This document shows positions 32,899 through 44,240 of a stretch of 64,000 bases of DNA, one piece after another (the stretch's first letter is position 1; every line of letters begins with the position of its first letter). The DNA lies in contig NZ_JANUGY010000004.1 in the NCBI RefSeq assembly GCF_024756235.1, positions 248,001 through 312,000 of the forward strand. The letters are read 5' to 3'. The notes under the pieces were generated by a model, which saw only the letters and a program-made list of their open reading frames with translations, was not told where the DNA came from and ran no database searches. The translations under genes and the position numbers were made by a program. The stretch is from Massilia kyonggiensis (lineage in GTDB: Bacteria > Pseudomonadota > Gammaproteobacteria > Burkholderiales > Burkholderiaceae_D).

Positions 32899-35800
32899 GG
32901 CTTGCGGAGGACGACGGCGTCCGGCCAGTTGTTGACTTCGCCCTTCCCCGTCGCGAACACGATCCGGATGCCCGGCGCGAGCACGCGCGCCTGCGCGGCC
33001 AGCAGGTCGCCGGACATGCCGGGCAACAGCACGTCCGTAATGAGGACGTCGGACGCGGGCGAGATGATGTCGAGCGCCTGTTCCGCGTCCACGGCTTCCA
33101 GCACCTCGTGGCCCAGGTGGCGCAGCAGGGCGGCCGTCGCGTCGCGGATCTCGTCCTCGTCTTCCACGAGCACGATGCGCAGCCTGTTCGGATCGGGCTG
33201 GCGTCCGGCCGAAGGCGGGACGGGCGGCGCGCTGTCCACCCGCACGCGGTTTCTCTGGTTCGCGAGCACCTGGCGGATGCGGCGCGCGAGGCTCTCGCGC
33301 GTGTACGGCTTGCCCAACAATTCCACGCCGGGGTCGAGACGGCCGCCGTGCACGATCGAGTTTTCCGTATAGCCGGACGTGAACAGCACGGCGAGATTCG
33401 GCAGCCGTTCGCGCGCCATGCGGGCGAGATCGGGGCTGCGCAGGGTGCCGGGCATGACGACGTCCGTGAACAGCACGTCGATCGGCACGCCGGACTCCAC
33501 CACCGCCAGCGCGCTGGCCGCATCGGCCGCCTTCAGCACGCGGTAGCCGAGTTGGGTGAGCATCTCGACGACGGTCGTGCGCACCGCTTCGTCGTCTTCG
33601 GCGACGAGGATCGTCTCGGTGCCGCCGACGGCCGGCTGGTGTGCATCCATGGGCCCCAGGGGCTCCTCGGCCGCCGTCGTGCGCGGTAGGTACAGTTTCA
33701 CGGTCGTGCCCTGCCCCGGCTCGCTGTAGATCTTGACGTGGCCGCCCGACTGCTTGACGAAGCCATACACCATCGACAGCCCGAGGCCCGACCCCTTGCC
33801 TTCTTCCTTCGTCGAGAAGAACGGCTCGAACGCCTGGCGCAGGACGTCCGGGGTCATGCCGCTGCCGGTGTCCGTCACGGCCAGCATCACGTACTGGCCC
33901 GGCGCGACGTCGCCGTGCGTGCGGCAATACAGGTCGTCGAGGATGGCATTATGCGCCTCGATCGTGAGCTTGCCGGCACCGGACATGGCGTCGCGCGCAT
34001 TGATGGCGAGGTTGAGGATGGCATTCTCAACCTGCGCGACGTCGACCGCCGTGTTCCACAGGCCGCCCGAGATCGCGAGCTCCACCTCGATCTCTTCGCC
34101 CAGCGCGCGCCGCAGCATGTCTTCCATGCCCGTCACGACGCGGCCAATTTTGACCACCTTCGGCTCCAGCGGCTGGCGGCGGCCGAACGCGAGCAGGTAG
34201 CTGGCCAGCTTCGCGCCCTTTTCCACGGCGGACCGGGCGTTGCCGATCCAACGTTGGACTTCGGCGCCGCCCGGGTTCATTTCGAGGAGCTGCAGGTTGC
34301 CCGAGATGATCTGCAGCAGGTTGTTGAAATCGTGCGCCACGCCGCCCGTCAGCTTGCCGATCGTCTCCATCTTCTGCGACTGCTGCAGCGCGAGTTCCGT
34401 GCGGCGGATCTGTTCGGCCTGTTCGCGGTCGGCCGTGATGTCGCGCCCGATCGCGTGAATGAAATCGGCGTCCGGCGCCGCGGTCCACGACAGCAGGCAA
34501 TAGCTGCCGTCCTTGCGCCGGTAGCGGTTCTCGAATTTGTAGACGTAGTGGCCTTCGCCCAGCGACGCCATCTGCGCCACCGTCGCGGCCTGGTCGTCCG
34601 GGTGCACGAGCTGCAGGAAGTTCTTGCCGACGATGTCGTGCTCGGACCAGCCGAGGAGCGACCCGAACGACGGACTGACGGCTTCCACGGTGCCGTCGAA
34701 CGACGCGACGAGCATGATGTCGCGCGACAGGCGCCACATGCGGTCGCGTTCCGCCGTGCGCCGCGCGACCGTCGATTCCAGGTCCGCGTTCAGCGCCGCG
34801 AGGCGGTGCGAGATGACCTTCTGGTCTTCGATGTCGATGCTCGTGCCGATCCAGCGCGCGACGGCGCCGTCCGCGTCGCGTAGCGCGACGGCGCGCGACA
34901 GATGCCAGCGGTAGGTGCCGTCCGCGCCGCGCAGGCGGAACTCCGCGTCGTACGGCGCGCCCGACGCCACCGCGCCCGCCCAGCGCTTCTGCACGGCCGG
35001 CAGGTCGTCGGGATGCACGGTGGCCGTCCACGCGATGCCCGCGAGGCCGTCGTGGCCGCAGCCGCTGTACGCGTACACGTGCGTGTTGAACCAGTCGAGC
35101 TTCCCGTCCTTCGTCGCCGTCCACACCTGGTTCGGCATCGCTTCCGCGAACGTGCGGAATTTTTCCTCGCTCTCGCGCAGCGCGCGCTCGGCCTCCACGC
35201 GCACCGTGACGTCGGCACCCTGCACGAAGATGCCGAACACGGTGCCGTCCTCGCGCTTGACGGGCTGGTAGACGAAATCGACGTAGTGCAGGCGGCGGTT
35301 GCCGTCGCTGCCGGCCAGCCACAGCGGGCTCGCGGTCGCGGTGTACGTCGTGCCGGTGAGGTAGACCTGGTCCAGGATCGCGATGACGCCCTGCGGCACC
35401 GTTTCCGGCAGCGCGTCGCGCAGCGGCTTGCCGAGCAGGTCGCGCTGGCCGGCCAGCGCGCGGTACGCGGCGTTCGCGGACTGGATCACGTGGTCGGCGC
35501 CCGCCAGCTGGGCCATGAAGCCGGGCGCCTGCTCGAACATGGTTTGCAGGCGGTCGTGTTCTCCGCTCAGCCAGCGTTCGGCGCGCACCTTGGCCGTCGT
35601 CTCGACGACGATGGCGATCACGCCGACGACCGTCCCGTCGGCATCGACGATGGGCGAGTAGTCGAGGTTCATCCACACCGGCTCCGGCTTGCCGCTGCGG
35701 TGCAGGACCAGTTCCTGGTCGCGGTACGACAGCGTGCCGCCCGCGAGGCCGACCTTCATCACGTTGTCGCTGAAATCGGCCACCTCGGGCCAGCCTTCGC

Positions 35801-36065
35801 GCACCTTGGAGCCGAGCAGGTGCGGATGACGGCCGCCCGCGAAGCCGGAATAGGCGTCGTTGTAGATCATGACGCCGTCCCCGCCCCACAGGGTGACGAT
35901 GGGCACGGGCGAGCGCAGGATCAGTTCGACGGTCGTACGCACGACGTCCGGCCAGCGGTCGATGGGGCCGAGCGTCGTGGCGCTCCAGTCGTAGTCGTCG
36001 ATGATCCCGCCCAGCAGGCCGCCGCCCGCACCGAAGGTCCTGACCGGAGCCGCCTGAGTCAACAT
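32850..36065 (-). CDS. Hybrid sensor histidine kinase with four PAS domains and two receivers
   Basis: 1071 residues, no membrane segment. PAS domains lie at about 40-150, 170-290, 305-425 and 445-565. The first contains WSATTLGPIDRWPDVVR, a motif common in PAS proteins of this type. HisKA with GGVAHDFNN comes at about 590, HATPase at about 640-800 (TDTGSGMTPDV, GLGLSMVYGFVKQSGG), and REC domains at about 825-940 (FTDVVMPGTL) and 960-1071 (ITDVLLPGMSG). The kinase-REC core parallels that of the kinase at 21575-23926 almost motif for motif. No output domain or partner response regulator is adjacent. The bkd operon starts divergently 274 bp away. Confidence 0.93.
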   Translation of the reverse strand: MLTQAAPVRTFGAGGGLLGGIIDDYDWSATTLGPIDRWPDVVRTTVELILRSPVPIVTLWGGDGVMIYNDAYSGFAGGRHPHLLGSKVREGWPEVADFSDNVMKVGLAGGTLSYRDQELVLHRSGKPEPVWMNLDYSPIVDADGTVVGVIAIVVETTAKVRAERWLSGEHDRLQTMFEQAPGFMAQLAGADHVIQSANAAYRALAGQRDLLGKPLRDALPETVPQGVIAILDQVYLTGTTYTATASPLWLAGSDGNRRLHYVDFVYQPVKREDGTVFGIFVQGADVTVRVEAERALRESEEKFRTFAEAMPNQVWTATKDGKLDWFNTHVYAYSGCGHDGLAGIAWTATVHPDDLPAVQKRWAGAVASGAPYDAEFRLRGADGTYRWHLSRAVALRDADGAVARWIGTSIDIEDQKVISHRLAALNADLESTVARRTAERDRMWRLSRDIMLVASFDGTVEAVSPSFGSLLGWSEHDIVGKNFLQLVHPDDQAATVAQMASLGEGHYVYKFENRYRRKDGSYCLLSWTAAPDADFIHAIGRDITADREQAEQIRRTELALQQSQKMETIGKLTGGVAHDFNNLLQIISGNLQLLEMNPGGAEVQRWIGNARSAVEKGAKLASYLLAFGRRQPLEPKVVKIGRVVTGMEDMLRRALGEEIEVELAISGGLWNTAVDVAQVENAILNLAINARDAMSGAGKLTIEAHNAILDDLYCRTHGDVAPGQYVMLAVTDTGSGMTPDVLRQAFEPFFSTKEEGKGSGLGLSMVYGFVKQSGGHVKIYSEPGQGTTVKLYLPRTTAAEEPLGPMDAHQPAVGGTETILVAEDDEAVRTTVVEMLTQLGYRVLKAADAASALAVVESGVPIDVLFTDVVMPGTLRSPDLARMARERLPNLAVLFTSGYTENSIVHGGRLDPGVELLGKPYTRESLARRIRQVLANQRNRVRVDSAPPVPPSAGRQPDPNRLRIVLVEDEDEIRDATAALLRHLGHEVLEAVDAEQALDIISPASDVLITDVLLPGMSGDLLAAQARVLAPGIRIVFATGKGEVNNWPDAVVLRKPYDLAALTTALADSVA

Positions 36066-37572
<1,507 letters not shown>

Positions 37573-37573
37573 C

Positions 37574-38617
37574 ATGAAGCGCGACAGCGACAAGGATTTG
37601 AAAACGACCCCGATGACGATGATCCAGGCCCTCCGTTCGGCCATGGACGTCATGCTCGGGCGCGACGACAATGTCGTCATCTACGGCCAGGACGTGGGTT
37701 ATTTCGGCGGCGTGTTCCGCGTGACGGACGGCCTGCAGGCGAAATACGGCAAGCAGCGCTGCTTCGACGCGCCGATCTCGGAAGGCGGCATCGTCGGCAC
37801 GGCGGTCGGCATGGCGGCATACGGCCTGCGGCCCGTCGTCGAGATCCAGTTCGCCGACTATTTTTATCCGGCCACCGACCAGATCGTGTCGGAGGCGGCG
37901 CGCCTGCGCTACCGCTCCGCGGGCGATTTCACGGCGCCGCTGACGATCCGCATGCCCTGCGGCGGCGGCATCTACGGCGGCCAGACGCACAGCCAGAGCC
38001 CGGAAGCGTTCTTCACGCACGTGTGCGGCCTGCGCACGGTGATGCCGTCCAATCCGTACGACGCGAAAGGCCTGCTCATCGCGGCCATCGAGAACGACGA
38101 TCCCGTCATCTTCCTGGAACCGAAGCGCCTGTACAACGGCCCGTTCGACGGCCACCACGACCGTCCCGTCGTCTCGTGGGCGAAGCACCCGAAGGGCGAA
38201 GTCCCGGAAGGCTATTACACGGTCCCGCTGGACAAGGCCGCCGTGTTCCGCGAAGGCCAGGACCTCACGGTGCTCACCTACGGCACGATGGTGTGGGTGT
38301 CCGAGGCGGCCGCGAACGAGACAGGCATCGATGCCGAGATCATCGACCTGAGGACGCTCTGGCCGCTGGACCTGGAAACGGTCGTCGCGTCCGTCAAGAA
38401 GACGGGCCGCTGCGTCGTCGTCCACGAGGCGACGCGCACGAGCGGCTTCGGCGCGGAACTCGCGGCCCTCGTGCAGGAACACTGCTTCTACCACCTCGAG
38501 GCGCCCATCGAGCGCGTGACGGGCTGGGACACGCCTTACCCGCATGCGCAGGAATGGGCGTATTTCCCGGGACCGGACCGCGTGGGCGCGGCATTCAAAC
38601 GAGCGGTGGAGGCGTGA
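37574..38617 (+). CDS. bkdA2: 2-oxoisovalerate dehydrogenase E1 beta subunit
   Basis: 347-residue partner of the E1 alpha subunit. Conserved stretches are VVIYGQDVGYFGGVFRVTDG, CFDAPISEGGIVGTAVGMA, EIQFADYFYPATDQIVSEA and the C-terminal transketolase domain (TYGTMVWVSEAA, IIDLRTLWPLDLETV). It starts 1 bp after the bkdA1 stop and its own TGA overlaps the ATG of bkdB (TGATG). Translational coupling through the whole operon is evident. Confidence 0.96.
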   Translation: MKRDSDKDLKTTPMTMIQALRSAMDVMLGRDDNVVIYGQDVGYFGGVFRVTDGLQAKYGKQRCFDAPISEGGIVGTAVGMAAYGLRPVVEIQFADYFYPATDQIVSEAARLRYRSAGDFTAPLTIRMPCGGGIYGGQTHSQSPEAFFTHVCGLRTVMPSNPYDAKGLLIAAIENDDPVIFLEPKRLYNGPFDGHHDRPVVSWAKHPKGEVPEGYYTVPLDKAAVFREGQDLTVLTYGTMVWVSEAAANETGIDAEIIDLRTLWPLDLETVVASVKKTGRCVVVHEATRTSGFGAELAALVQEHCFYHLEAPIERVTGWDTPYPHAQEWAYFPGPDRVGAAFKRAVEA

Positions 38618-39903
38618 TGGGACAGCATGTGATCAAGATGCCGGACCTGGGCGAAGGCATCGCGGAAGTGGAAGTCGTCGCGTGGCGCGTGCAGCCGGGC
38701 GATGCGATCGTCGAGGACCAGATCCTGGCCGACGTCATGACGGACAAGGCGACCGTGGAGATCCCGTCGCCGGTGCACGGGACGGTAATTTCCCTCGGCG
38801 GCAAGGTGGGCGAGTCGCTGGCCGTCGGTGCCGAATTGATTCGCCTGGAAGTCGAAGGCGCGGGGAATGCGAAGGCCGCGCCACCTGCGGATGAACCGGC
38901 CGAGGTGCCGCACGGCTTCGTGCCCGAACCGCCGCGCGTGGCCGAGGCGGCGGCGAGCGTCGCGCAGGCGGCGCCGGTCGTCGCCGCACCGCCACCACGT
39001 GCGGCGCCCGCGCCCGCGTTGCGCGCGGCGGGTGACAAGCCGCTGGCCGCTCCGGCCGTGCGCAAGCGCGCGTGGGACCTGGGCATCGAGCTGCAATACG
39101 TGGCCGGCAGCGGCCCGGCCGGCCGCATCACGCACGCGGACCTGGATGCGCACGTGGCCGGGCGCGGCCGCGCTTCGGGCGTTGACGGACGTTATGCGGA
39201 ACTGGAAGGCGAAGAAGCCGTCCCCGTAATCGGCCTGCGCCGCAAGATCGCCGAGAAGATGCAGATGGCGAAGCGCCAGATCCCGCATTTTACTTACGTC
39301 GAGGAAGTCGACGTGACGGAGCTGGAAGCGCTGCGCGGCCAGCTGAATGCACGGTACGGCGAGGAGCGGGGCAAGATCACCCTGCTGCCGCTGTTGATGC
39401 GCGCCGTCGTCCTCGCGATCCGTCGTTTCCCCGACGTGAATGCCCGCTACGACGACCAGGCAAACGTGGTCACGCGCTACCAGCCGGTCCACATCGGTAT
39501 CGCGACGCAGACGGACGCCGGCCTGATGGTGCCCGTCGTGCGCCACGCGGAAGCGCGCGATCCATGGGCCAGCGCCAAGGAGATCGCCCGGCTGGCCGAT
39601 GCGGCGCGCCACGGCAAGGCGGCGCGCGACGAGTTGTCCGGCTCGACGATCACGATCACGAGTCTCGGCGCGCTGGGCGGGATCGTGAGCACGCCCGTCA
39701 TCAACCATCCCGAAGTGGCGATCGTGGGCGTGAACCGCATCGTCGACCGGCCGGTCATCCGCAACGGCGGTATGGTGGCGCGCAAGCTGATGAACCTGTC
39801 GTCGTCGTTCGACCACCGCGTCATCGACGGCATGGTGGCGGCGGAATTCATCCAGACAGTGCGCGCGTACCTTGAAGCGCCGGCCACCCTGTTCGTGGAG
39901 TGA
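38617..39903 (+). CDS. bkdB: Branched-chain 2-oxo acid dehydrogenase E2 (lipoamide acyltransferase)
   Basis: 428 residues with one lipoyl domain (1-80; lipoyl Lys44 in [15 protein letters not shown]), an Ala/Pro-rich linker (about 85-140), a peripheral-subunit-binding domain (about 145-180; [20 protein letters not shown]) and the acyltransferase domain ending with the catalytic His of [16 protein letters not shown]. It forms the core of the complex and transfers the branched acyl group to CoA. Length is close to P. putida BkdB. The start overlaps the bkdA2 stop. Confidence 0.96.
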   Translation: MGQHVIKMPDLGEGIAEVEVVAWRVQPGDAIVEDQILADVMTDKATVEIPSPVHGTVISLGGKVGESLAVGAELIRLEVEGAGNAKAAPPADEPAEVPHGFVPEPPRVAEAAASVAQAAPVVAAPPPRAAPAPALRAAGDKPLAAPAVRKRAWDLGIELQYVAGSGPAGRITHADLDAHVAGRGRASGVDGRYAELEGEEAVPVIGLRRKIAEKMQMAKRQIPHFTYVEEVDVTELEALRGQLNARYGEERGKITLLPLLMRAVVLAIRRFPDVNARYDDQANVVTRYQPVHIGIATQTDAGLMVPVVRHAEARDPWASAKEIARLADAARHGKAARDELSGSTITITSLGALGGIVSTPVINHPEVAIVGVNRIVDRPVIRNGGMVARKLMNLSSSFDHRVIDGMVAAEFIQTVRAYLEAPATLFVE

Positions 39904-39907
39904 ACGC

Positions 39908-41296
39908 ATGACGGTCAACACAGAAAACACCACTCTCCTCGTCATCGGCGGCGGCCCGGGCGGCTATGTCGCCGCGATCCGTGCCGGCCAGTTGGGCATC
40001 CCGACCGTGCTCGTCGAAGGCGCGGACCTGGGCGGTACGTGCCTGAACATCGGATGCATCCCGTCGAAGGCCCTGATCCACGCGGCGGACGCGTTCCACC
40101 AGGCTGCCAGCTATGCGGGCGAGTCGCCGCTCGGCATCCGGACCGGGCCGCCTTCCATCGACGTCGCGCAGACGGTCGCCTGGAAGGATGGCATCGTCAA
40201 GCGGCTGACGGGCGGCGTGGGCGCCCTGCTGAAGAAGAACGGCGTGAAAGTCGTCCAGGGCTGGGCGCGCATCCTCGACGGCAAGACGGTCGAAGTCGGC
40301 GACACGCGGATCCGCTGCGAGCACCTGCTGCTCGCGACCGGCTCCGTGCCCGTCGAACTGCCGTTCATGCCGTTCGGCGGCAACGTCGTGTCGTCGACGG
40401 AAGCGCTCGCGCCTTCGATGCTACCGGCGCATCTGGTCGTCGTCGGCGCCGGCTACATCGGACTGGAACTGGGCATCGCCTACCGCAAGCTGGGCGCCCG
40501 GGTCACGATCGTCGAGGCGGCCGGCCGCGTGCTGCCCGCCTATGACGACGAACTGGTCAAACCCGTCGCGGCGAGCCTGAAGCGGCTGGGCATCGCACTG
40601 CACCTGGAATCCAGCGTGCTGGGACTGGCGGACGATGGCCGGGGCATTCGCATGAAGAACGGCGGCGGCGAGGAAGCCGTGCTGGAGGCGGACCGCGTGC
40701 TGGTCGCCGTCGGCCGCCGGCCGCGCACGGAAGGCTATGGCCTGGAAAGCCTGCTGCTCGACATGAGCGGGCGCCACGTCCGCATCGACAACCAGTGCCG
40801 CACGTCGATGCGCAACGTATGGGCCATCGGCGACCTGACGGGCGAGCCGATGCTGGCGCACCGCGCGATGGCCCAGGGCGAGATGGTCGCCGAGATCATC
40901 GCGGGCAAGCGGCGCCATTTCACGCCCAGCGCGATTCCCGCCGTCTGCTTCACGGACCCGGAAGTGGTCGTCGTGGGAATGACGCCGCAGGAAGCCGCGA
41001 CGCTCGGCGTGGACTGCATCGTCGCGAGCTTCCCGTTTGCCGCCAACGGCCGCGCGATGACGCTGGAGTCGACGGACGGTTTCGTGCGCGTCGTCGCCCG
41101 CAAGGACAACCACGTGATCGTCGGCTGGCAGGCCGTGGGCGGTGCGGTCTCGGAACTGTCGACGGCATTCGTGCAATCGATCGAGATGGGCGCGCAGCTG
41201 GAGGATGTCGCAGGCACGATCCACGCGCATCCGACGCTGGGCGAGGCGGTGCAGGAAGCGGCGCTCAGGGCACTGGGACACGCGCTGCACATCTAA
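39908..41296 (+). CDS. lpdV: Dihydrolipoyl dehydrogenase (E3) of the branched-chain complex
   Basis: 462-residue flavoprotein disulfide reductase. FAD motif [20 protein letters not shown], redox-active disulfide Cys45/Cys50 in [17 protein letters not shown] motif [20 protein letters not shown], and the C-terminal catalytic His-Glu pair in [14 protein letters not shown]. It reoxidises E2 lipoamide with NAD+. Its place as last gene of the bkd operon and its length (P. putida LpdV is about 459) argue for the complex-specific E3. Two stop codons in a row (TAATAA) close the operon. Confidence 0.95.
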   Translation: MTVNTENTTLLVIGGGPGGYVAAIRAGQLGIPTVLVEGADLGGTCLNIGCIPSKALIHAADAFHQAASYAGESPLGIRTGPPSIDVAQTVAWKDGIVKRLTGGVGALLKKNGVKVVQGWARILDGKTVEVGDTRIRCEHLLLATGSVPVELPFMPFGGNVVSSTEALAPSMLPAHLVVVGAGYIGLELGIAYRKLGARVTIVEAAGRVLPAYDDELVKPVAASLKRLGIALHLESSVLGLADDGRGIRMKNGGGEEAVLEADRVLVAVGRRPRTEGYGLESLLLDMSGRHVRIDNQCRTSMRNVWAIGDLTGEPMLAHRAMAQGEMVAEIIAGKRRHFTPSAIPAVCFTDPEVVVVGMTPQEAATLGVDCIVASFPFAANGRAMTLESTDGFVRVVARKDNHVIVGWQAVGGAVSELSTAFVQSIEMGAQLEDVAGTIHAHPTLGEAVQEAALRALGHALHI

Positions 41297-41303
41297 TAAA
41301 TAC

Positions 41304-41347
41304 GCACGGGCAAGCAGACGCCGCCCCCGACATCTATTCGCCCGTGC
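41304..41347 (+). terminator. Possible hairpin after the bkd operon
   Basis: GCACGGGC (41304-41311) pairs perfectly with GCCCGTGC (41340-41347), starting 8 bp after the lpdV stop. The loop is long (28 nt) and there is no T-run, so intrinsic termination is doubtful. Confidence 0.3.
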
Positions 41348-41394
41348 CGCGCACCAGACCGCTGGCGCGCCCCCGATCCCGGACCCGCCGGGCG

Positions 41395-41697
41395 TTACTC
41401 CGGGTCGTCGTCTTCCGACTGGCGGCTGCCCGCGTTGCCGGTGCTCAGGCTGCCAATACCGCCGAGGCCGGTCTGCAATTCGCCGGCTTCCTCGCCGACG
41501 AAGCCTTCGCTGTCGCGGTCGGCATCGTTGCTCAGCAAATCGTCCGCCCTGCCTTTTTGCAGGTTGCCGCCCGTGTCCGACTGTGCGTTCGTCCCGGTGC
41601 CGCCCACGCCCAGGGTACCGGCGGAACTCGTACCGTCCTTCGTCACCTGATCGTAGTTGCGCCCTTTGGCGTTGTTGCCTTCGCTCTGCATGGACAT
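41395..41697 (-). CDS. Small hydrophilic, probably disordered protein
   Basis: About 100 residues, no recognised family. Composition is Gly/Ser/Asp/Asn-rich with no Cys, Trp or membrane helix (GTLGVGGTGTNAQSDTGG, DDLLSNDADRDSEGFVGEE). I chose the ATG at 41697 because GGAG lies seven bases before it. Two further in-frame starts lie at 41709 and 41745. Gene-like composition, own ribosome site and lack of overlap support a real gene. Proteins of this kind are often stress-related or simply uncharacterised. Confidence 0.55.
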   Translation of the reverse strand: MSMQSEGNNAKGRNYDQVTKDGTSSAGTLGVGGTGTNAQSDTGGNLQKGRADDLLSNDADRDSEGFVGEEAGELQTGLGGIGSLSTGNAGSRQSEDDDPE

Positions 41698-41854
41698 AGG
41701 ATTCTCCATTCGTTCGCGTTGAAGATCATCATAATCCTCTCGCATCCGCCGACTATAGGCACGAACCCGGCTGGCTTGTAGGACATGTCGGGCGAGAATG
41801 ACTCAAGGCATGTCTTGTATGCTATAAAACGGTGTTGCAATACATGAACGACGA

Positions 41855-42442
41855 ATGAACGAACCGAACATCCTGGTGATCTACGCCCACCCGGCGCCGC
41901 ACCGCTCGCCCGTCCACCGCCGCCTCGCGGAGACGGCGCGGACGCTGCCCGGCGTCGAGCTGTGCGACCTGTACCAACGCTATCCCGACTTCGACATCGA
42001 TGGCGAGCAGGAGCGCGAACGGCTGCGCGCCGCCCACCTGCTCGTCTTTCTGCACCCGTTCCGCTGGTATGGCATGCCCTCGATCGTCAAGGAATGGATG
42101 GACGTCGTGCTGCAGCCCGGCTGGGCCTATAACGACTACGCCCACACGGGCGAATGCGCGCTGCGCGGGAAAACCTTCTGGCTCGTGACGACGACGGGCA
42201 GCGGTCCTGACGCGTACCAGCCGGGTGGCCTGCACGGGCGACCGTTCGCGGACTTCCTCGCGCCGTACGAGGCGACGGCCGCCCTGTGCGGCATGGACTG
42301 GATCGCGCCGCTCGTCCTGCACGGCACCGCACAGGCGACGCCGGAAGCCATCGATGCGTTTGCAGCCGATTTCCGCCATCGTCTCGAAGGCTATGCGGGC
42401 CTGGCGGCGGCCGCCTCGGAGGAGCGCAGCCATGGAACATAA
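41855..42442 (+). CDS. kefF: KefF-like NAD(P)H:quinone oxidoreductase, ancillary to KefC
   Basis: 195-residue flavodoxin-fold protein (ILVIYAHPAPHRSPVHRRLA, HLLVFLHPFRWYGMPSIVKE, GWAYNDYAHTGECALRGK). These are diagnostic of the KefF/KefG/MdaB-like group, which binds the KefC/KefB potassium efflux system and is needed for its full activity. It overlaps kefC by 11 bp, confirming the pair. Protection against electrophiles such as methylglyoxal through cytoplasm acidification is the known role in E. coli. Confidence 0.93.
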   Translation: MNEPNILVIYAHPAPHRSPVHRRLAETARTLPGVELCDLYQRYPDFDIDGEQERERLRAAHLLVFLHPFRWYGMPSIVKEWMDVVLQPGWAYNDYAHTGECALRGKTFWLVTTTGSGPDAYQPGGLHGRPFADFLAPYEATAALCGMDWIAPLVLHGTAQATPEAIDAFAADFRHRLEGYAGLAAAASEERSHGT

Positions 42443-44240
42443 CCTCTTGCAAAACGCGGTCGTCTACCTCGGCGCCGCCGTGCTGGTCGTGCCGCTCGCG
42501 AAGCGCCTGGGCATGGGCGCCGTGCTGGGCTATCTCGTCGCCGGTATTCTCATCGGCCCGTTCGGCCTGCGCTTCGTCGCGGACGGCGAAGACGCCCTGC
42601 ACTTCGCCGAATTCGGTGTCGTGCTGCTGCTGTTCCTGATCGGCCTCGAACTGGAACCGAGCCGGCTGTGGGCGCTGCGCCGGCCGATCTTCGGCTGGGG
42701 CGGCGCGCAGGTACTGGGCGTCGCGGCCGGCCTGTTCGGCGCCGCGCTGTTGGCCGGCATCGACTGGAAGGTCGCCCTGATCGCGGGCCTGGGCCTGTCG
42801 CTGTCGTCGACCGCGATCGCGCTCGCCTCGCTGGAAGAACGCAACCTGATGCCCACACCGGCCGGCCAGGCCGGCTTCGCCATCCTGCTGTTCCAGGACA
42901 TCGCGGCGATCCCGATGATCGCCATCGTGCCGCTGCTGGGCGTGCCGGAATCCGCCGGCGGCGGGGGCAATGCGTGGATCGCGGCGCTGAAGGTCGCGGG
43001 CGTGCTCGCGGGCCTCGTCGTCGCGGGCCGTTTCCTGATCCGGCCCCTGCTGCGCATCATCGCCAAGACGGACGCGCGCGAGATTTTTACTGCGTTCGCG
43101 CTGCTGCTCGTCATCGCCATCTCGCTGCTGATGCAATGGGTGGGCATGTCGATGGCCCTCGGCGCCTTCATGGCCGGCGTGCTGCTGGCGGACTCGGAAT
43201 ACCGCCACGCGCTCGAGACCGACCTGGAACCGTTCAAGGGCCTGCTGCTGGGCCTCTTCTTCATCGCCGTCGGCATGTCCGTCGACTTCGCCGTATTCCT
43301 CGCGCAGCCGGGCCTCGTGCTGGGCCTCGTCGCGGGCTTCCTGATCATCAAGGTCGGCGTGCTGTACGGCCTGTCGCGCGGGCTGAAGATCGCGCGCGGC
43401 CAGCATCTGCAGTTTTCCCTGCTGCTCGCGCAGGGCGGCGAATTCGCGTTCGTCGTGTTCGGCGCGGCCGCGACGGCGAAAGTGTTCTCGCCGGACGTGG
43501 CCAACATCCTCGTCGTCGTCGTCGCGCTGTCGATGGTCGTCACGCCGCTCGCGCTGATGGCCTACGACCGTCTCTCCGCCGGCCGCGAAGGCCGCGGCGG
43601 CAAGCGCAAGGCCGACCGGATCGAGCCGAACGAAGATCACGTGATCGTCGCGGGTTTCGGCCGCTTCGGCCAGATCGTCGGCCGCTTCCTGCACGCGAAC
43701 AACGTGCGCCTCACGGTGCTGGACCACGACCCGGACCAGATCGAGGTGCTGCGCCACTTCGGCTTCAAGGTCTTTTATGGCGACGCCACCCGGCCCGACC
43801 TGCTGCGCGCCGCGGGCGCCGCGAAGGCGCGAGCCGTCGTCGTCGCCATCGACGACATCGAGGACAGCCTGAAACTCGTCGATGCCGTCCGGCGCGAGTA
43901 CCCGGACCTGCCCGTGTTCGCGCGCGCCCGCAACGTCACGCACTACTACCAGCTGATGGACCGCGGCGTGGAACTGATCGAGCGCGAGACCTTCGAGGCG
44001 GCGCTGCGCCTGGGCCGCTCCGTGATGACGGCGGGCCTGGGCCAGAGCGCGTACGCGACGCGGCAGGCCGCGCTGAAATTCAGGCGCTACAACAAGCAGA
44101 CGCTCGACACGGTGTACCCGTATTACAAGGACCGCGAGACGTTCGTGTCGATGGCGAAGCAGGCGCGCGAGGAACTCGAGGAGATGATCTCGCGCGACCG
44201 CAAGGCGTTCGACGAGGAGACGGGCAGCGACTGGGATTGA
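42432..44240 (+). CDS. kefC: Glutathione-regulated potassium-efflux protein
   Basis: 602 residues. The N-terminal about 390 residues form a CPA2-type K+/H+ antiporter (LGMGAVLGYLVAGILIGPFG, LLFLIGLELEPSRLW, LSLSSTAIALASLEERNL, LFQDIAAIPMIAIVPLLG). A cytoplasmic RCK/TrkA-N domain follows (HVIVAGFGRFGQIVGRFL, LDHDPDQIEVLRHFGFKVFY, GDATRPDLLRAAGA), which binds glutathione and its adducts. A charged tail ends in DRKAFDEETGSDWD. Length matches E. coli KefC (about 620). The ATG has GGAGCG upstream. The stop is directly adjacent to the stop of the convergent GH43 gene. Confidence 0.95.
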   Translation: MEHNLLQNAVVYLGAAVLVVPLAKRLGMGAVLGYLVAGILIGPFGLRFVADGEDALHFAEFGVVLLLFLIGLELEPSRLWALRRPIFGWGGAQVLGVAAGLFGAALLAGIDWKVALIAGLGLSLSSTAIALASLEERNLMPTPAGQAGFAILLFQDIAAIPMIAIVPLLGVPESAGGGGNAWIAALKVAGVLAGLVVAGRFLIRPLLRIIAKTDAREIFTAFALLLVIAISLLMQWVGMSMALGAFMAGVLLADSEYRHALETDLEPFKGLLLGLFFIAVGMSVDFAVFLAQPGLVLGLVAGFLIIKVGVLYGLSRGLKIARGQHLQFSLLLAQGGEFAFVVFGAAATAKVFSPDVANILVVVVALSMVVTPLALMAYDRLSAGREGRGGKRKADRIEPNEDHVIVAGFGRFGQIVGRFLHANNVRLTVLDHDPDQIEVLRHFGFKVFYGDATRPDLLRAAGAAKARAVVVAIDDIEDSLKLVDAVRREYPDLPVFARARNVTHYYQLMDRGVELIERETFEAALRLGRSVMTAGLGQSAYATRQAALKFRRYNKQTLDTVYPYYKDRETFVSMAKQAREELEEMISRDRKAFDEETGSDWD

